Source: Luminiphilus sp051201685 (GTDB lineage: Bacteria > Pseudomonadota > Gammaproteobacteria > Pseudomonadales > Halieaceae). From it: 64,000 bases of DNA. Positions 61,610 through 64,000 of this stretch are shown one piece after another; positions within the stretch are counted from its first letter, which is position 1; each line of letters starts with the position of its first letter. Below the pieces are notes generated by a model. It searched no databases. It was not told the origin of the DNA and was given only the letters and a program-made list of their open reading frames with translations. The DNA lies in the NCBI RefSeq assembly GCF_051201685.1, contig NZ_CP179213.1:1612001-1676000 (forward strand). The letters run 5' to 3'. The translations under genes and the position numbers were made by a program.

Positions 61610-62206
61610 ATGGCGGATGACCTACTAAGACTTGAGTCCATCGACCTAGAGCGAGGTGTGCGGCGGTTACTCACGGGTGTGTCCCTCACCGTGCGTCCGG
61701 GGGACTGCTGGCAAATGCTGGGTAGTAACGGTAGCGGCAAAACCAGTCTCATGAGGGCTATGGCAGGGTTGACGCGTCTGGGTGTGCAGGGCTACCGAGG
61801 CGGCACAGATAGCGTGCTGTACCAAGGGCATCTTCCGGGGCTGAAGCCGTTACTCAGTTGTCGCGAGAATTTGCGATGGCATGGCAGTGGCCGCGTCACC
61901 TGCGATGGGCAAAAGATCGATGCCGCATTGGCTCGGGTAGGGCTTGAGGGTTATGAAGATACGGTTATCTGCCAGTTGTCAGCGGGGCAGCAGCGTCGAG
62001 TCGGTTTGGCGCGATTGTGGTTATCGGAGGCGCTACTGTGGTTGCTTGACGAACCATTTACAGCCATTGATGTGGACGGAACGGCGATACTCGAAGCACA
62101 GATACAACACCACTGTGCCACCGGTGGCGGAGTTGTGTTTACGAGCCACCAGCCTACGCATTTGCCTGAGCTGAAAGTTCTGGACCTCGATAAGTATGCT
62201 GCCTGA
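61610..62206 (+). CDS. ccmA: CcmA heme exporter ATPase
   Basis: This 198-residue ATPase of cytochrome c maturation has Walker A GSNGSGKT near 38-45, the signature LSAGQQRR near 123 and Walker B LLWLLDEP near 142. With CcmB it releases the heme-loaded chaperone CcmE from the CcmCDE complex. It overlaps ccmB by 11 nt and begins 14 bp after ttcA. Confidence 0.95.
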   Translation: MADDLLRLESIDLERGVRRLLTGVSLTVRPGDCWQMLGSNGSGKTSLMRAMAGLTRLGVQGYRGGTDSVLYQGHLPGLKPLLSCRENLRWHGSGRVTCDGQKIDAALARVGLEGYEDTVICQLSAGQQRRVGLARLWLSEALLWLLDEPFTAIDVDGTAILEAQIQHHCATGGGVVFTSHQPTHLPELKVLDLDKYAA

Positions 62207-62879
62207 GGCGGGCGCATTCCTGCGTTATCAGGGGCGGCGCCACCTGCAGGTCGCGCTGCGGCGTCCCAGCGATATTGTTGGCCCCTTAATTTTCTTTTTA
62301 ATGGTCATTACGCTCTTTCCCATTGGTTTGGGGCCAGACCCAACAGTGCTAGCGGCCTTGGCACCGGGAATACTATGGGTCGTGGCACTGCTCTCAAGCC
62401 TGGTTGTCAGTGGCCGCCTGTTTCAGGCTGATTTTGAAGACGGCACCCTCGAGCAGCTCGTGCTTTCGCCACATCCTCTTGCAATCTCCGCGATGGTTGA
62501 AGTTCTTTGTCACTGGCTACTCAGTGGCGTTTTGCTCGCTCTGGCATCACCGGCTTTTGCCGTTTTACTCAATATGCCCTCTCGAGCTATTCCCGTGCTG
62601 ATGACAAGCTTAGCGCTGGGCACTCTATGCTTGTCTCTTATTGGCGCCGTGGCGGCCTCACTCACCGTTGCACTGCGGCGTGGCGGGGTGCTTTTGTCGT
62701 TGCTGTCGATTCCTCTTACTGTGCCTGTTCTGATTTTCGGCACGGCTGCTGTACGCGAGGCCGCCCTGGGCTACGATCCGTCATCATGGCTGGCGCTGCT
62801 GGGTGCTCTGGCAGCAGGTGGGTGTGTTTTGGCGCCATTCGCAATCGCAGCGGGCTTGCGGATTTCATTAGAAGCTTGA
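62196..62879 (+). CDS. ccmB: CcmB heme exporter permease
   Basis: This 227-residue membrane protein has six hydrophobic segments and the CcmB marks GPLIFFLMVITLFPI near 30 and FEDGTLEQLVLSPHPL near 80. It is the permease subunit of the CcmAB ABC complex and overlaps ccmA by 11 nt. It is complete. Confidence 0.95.
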   Translation: MLPEAGAFLRYQGRRHLQVALRRPSDIVGPLIFFLMVITLFPIGLGPDPTVLAALAPGILWVVALLSSLVVSGRLFQADFEDGTLEQLVLSPHPLAISAMVEVLCHWLLSGVLLALASPAFAVLLNMPSRAIPVLMTSLALGTLCLSLIGAVAASLTVALRRGGVLLSLLSIPLTVPVLIFGTAAVREAALGYDPSSWLALLGALAAGGCVLAPFAIAAGLRISLEA

Positions 62880-62918
62880 GGACAAGGTTTTTGAGCTGGA
62901 ACGGGATATAATCACAGC

Positions 62919-63650
62919 ATGTGGTCAATTGTGCACAAAATGGGATCGCCCCCCTGGTTCTATCGTTTCGCTAACGGCGCTATCGCATGGCTATTACCTA
63001 TCGTGCTCGTGGCGCTCGTTGTCGGCTGCGTTTGGGGTTTGCTTGTAGCGCCACCCGATTATCGCCAGGGGAATAGCTATCGCATCATCTTCATTCACGT
63101 TCCAGCGGCGGTCGTTGCTCTTGCGGGGTACTACGTGATGGCAACCGCCGGCTTAATGAGCATCGTCTGGAAAATCAAAATGGCGGACACGGCGATGCGA
63201 GCGTTAGCACCCGTCGGCGCAGCCCTGACGTTTGTGGCATTGGTGACGGGATCTATCTGGGGCAAACCCACATGGGGAGCGTGGTGGGTGTGGGATGCCC
63301 GTATTACTTCTATGCTGATTTTGTTGTTTCTGTATCTGGGGGTGATGGCGCTGTCAGAGGCCTTCGATAATAAAGCTGCTGCCGCCAAAGCCTGCGCGGT
63401 TTTGTCTCTTGTTGGTACCGTCAATATCCCCATCATTTATAAGTCGGTAGATTGGTGGTACGGCTTGCACCAGCCGGCGTCGATAAAGTTTACCGGAGAG
63501 AGTGCGATCGACGCATCAATGCTCTATCCCTTGCTATTGATGATTGTGGCTTTTTATGGGCTATTTGCGTTATGCGTGCTATTGCGGATGCGCACAGAGC
63601 TGCTGACCACGCATCGCCAAACGTCTTGGCTGAGATCGGAGTTGTCCTGA
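62919..63650 (+). CDS. ccmC: CcmC heme lyase/transfer protein
   Basis: This 243-residue membrane protein has six helices and the WWD motif WGAWWVWDARITS near 121-133 that binds heme and CcmE. It loads heme onto CcmE in the periplasm. The flanking histidines expected for axial ligands appear in FIHVPAA near 60 and GLHQPAS near 187. It is followed by ccmD with a 1 nt overlap. Confidence 0.96.
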   Translation: MWSIVHKMGSPPWFYRFANGAIAWLLPIVLVALVVGCVWGLLVAPPDYRQGNSYRIIFIHVPAAVVALAGYYVMATAGLMSIVWKIKMADTAMRALAPVGAALTFVALVTGSIWGKPTWGAWWVWDARITSMLILLFLYLGVMALSEAFDNKAAAAKACAVLSLVGTVNIPIIYKSVDWWYGLHQPASIKFTGESAIDASMLYPLLLMIVAFYGLFALCVLLRMRTELLTTHRQTSWLRSELS

Positions 63651-63862
63651 TGTACTTTGAAACCTGGTCAGCCGTTTGGCACATGGAGGGGCACGGACCC
63701 TACGTTTGGGCGGCATACAGCATCACTGCTCTGATCATTCTGTTTTTGGTGGTATCCCCCTGGATTCGTGGTCGGCAACTGACCCGGGATATTCGCTATG
63801 ACGAGCAGCGCCGAGCCGCCGTCTCAACTGCCTCGGGAGAAAACCATGCACCCGAAACGTAA
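63650..63862 (+). CDS. ccmD: CcmD
   Basis: This 70-residue protein has one membrane helix (about 18-38, VWAAYSITALIILFL) and a basic tail (RGRQLTRDIRYDEQRR). It stabilises the CcmC-CcmE complex. The ATG at 63650 overlaps the ccmC stop codon in TGATG, which identifies the start. It is longer than many CcmD proteins at the C-terminus. Confidence 0.9.
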   Translation: MYFETWSAVWHMEGHGPYVWAAYSITALIILFLVVSPWIRGRQLTRDIRYDEQRRAAVSTASGENHAPET

Positions 63863-64000
63863 GCAGCGGCTGATTGTTGCTCTTGGTATCGTGATATTTT
63901 CCAGTACTGCCATTGGATTGGTCAGCTATGCACTGCGCGGCAACATCAATCTTTTCTACCCGCCCGCCGAGGTGACCGCGGGTAACGCCCCCATCGATCG
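63846..64000 (+). CDS. ccmE: CcmE heme chaperone, C-terminus cut by window edge
   Basis: The 51 visible residues show the N-terminal KRKQRL, one membrane helix (about 8-29) and the CcmE-type NINLFYPPAEV segment. The heme-binding histidine lies beyond the window. ATG 63846 overlaps ccmD by 17 nt and follows GGGAGA. Confidence 0.92.
   Translation, partial: MHPKRKQRLIVALGIVIFSSTAIGLVSYALRGNINLFYPPAEVTAGNAPID

Noticed and set aside
1..64000. CRISPR arrays, tRNA or rRNA genes, insertion sequences, prophage genes, or defence systems
   Set aside because: I looked for repeats with regular spacers, transposase or integrase motifs, tRNA-like cloverleaf segments and phage proteins, and saw none that would stand.

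Overview
The window looks like chromosomal DNA from a marine, aerobic gammaproteobacterium. This is an inference from gene families alone: a proteobacterial steroid-ring degradation cluster, TonB receptors of the EEVIVTAQKR type, single-chain ATP sulfurylase with APS kinase, a ccm cytochrome c maturation operon, YgiQ, TtcA and the divergent tesA / ybbA-ybbP arrangement. Halieaceae (OM60/NOR5) or a related cellvibrionalean group would fit. Genes are packed tightly, with many 1-11 bp overlaps and several TTG or GTG starts. I see no tRNA, rRNA, CRISPR array, intact insertion sequence or prophage.

Region 1 (1-15854) is a bidirectional catabolic cluster for steroid nuclei. From a shared intergenic region at 3425-3570, fadD3, hsaC and hsaA (cut by the left edge) run leftwards. 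ipdA, ipdB, echA20, four acyl-CoA dehydrogenases, a FadA6-type thiolase, two short-chain dehydrogenases, a 3-ketosteroid dehydrogenase-like flavoprotein and a SnoaL-like protein run rightwards. The set matches the actinobacterial pathway that opens ring A/B (HsaA, HsaC), activates the C/D-ring propionate HIP with CoA (FadD3), and degrades the last two rings (EchA20, IpdAB, FadE, IpdF, FadA6). IpdC and a KstR-type repressor are not in the window.

Region 2 (16165-30191) holds two TonB-dependent receptors, a rubredoxin/rubredoxin reductase fusion, an isovaleryl-CoA dehydrogenase, a crotonase, a BaiB-like acyl-CoA ligase, a MAPEG protein and small conserved proteins. It contains the longest non-coding stretch (25711-26293), which is rich in inverted repeats. 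Region 3 (30231-35431) is sulfate-related: cysC-sat, a divergent LysR regulator with two matching T-N11-A palindromes in the shared promoter, and a SulP transporter followed by a tandem universal stress protein.

Region 4 (35675-48330) has a PerM-like permease; a four-gene overlapping operon of lipoprotein outer-membrane factor, HlyD adaptor, DUF2955 inner-membrane protein and a small potassium-channel-like protein; and then an assorted set of hydrolases, kinase, peroxidase, acyltransferase and exporter genes. Region 5 (48399-51934) is a peroxide-defence module: rubrerythrin, an Fe-S oxidoreductase and a DUF3501 protein, divergent from oxyR. Region 6 (52065-64000) is housekeeping: ytfJ, ygiQ, an ion channel with a zinc ribbon and tesA in one overlapping chain, divergent from ybbA-ybbP; then mdh, ttcA and the start of ccmABCDE.
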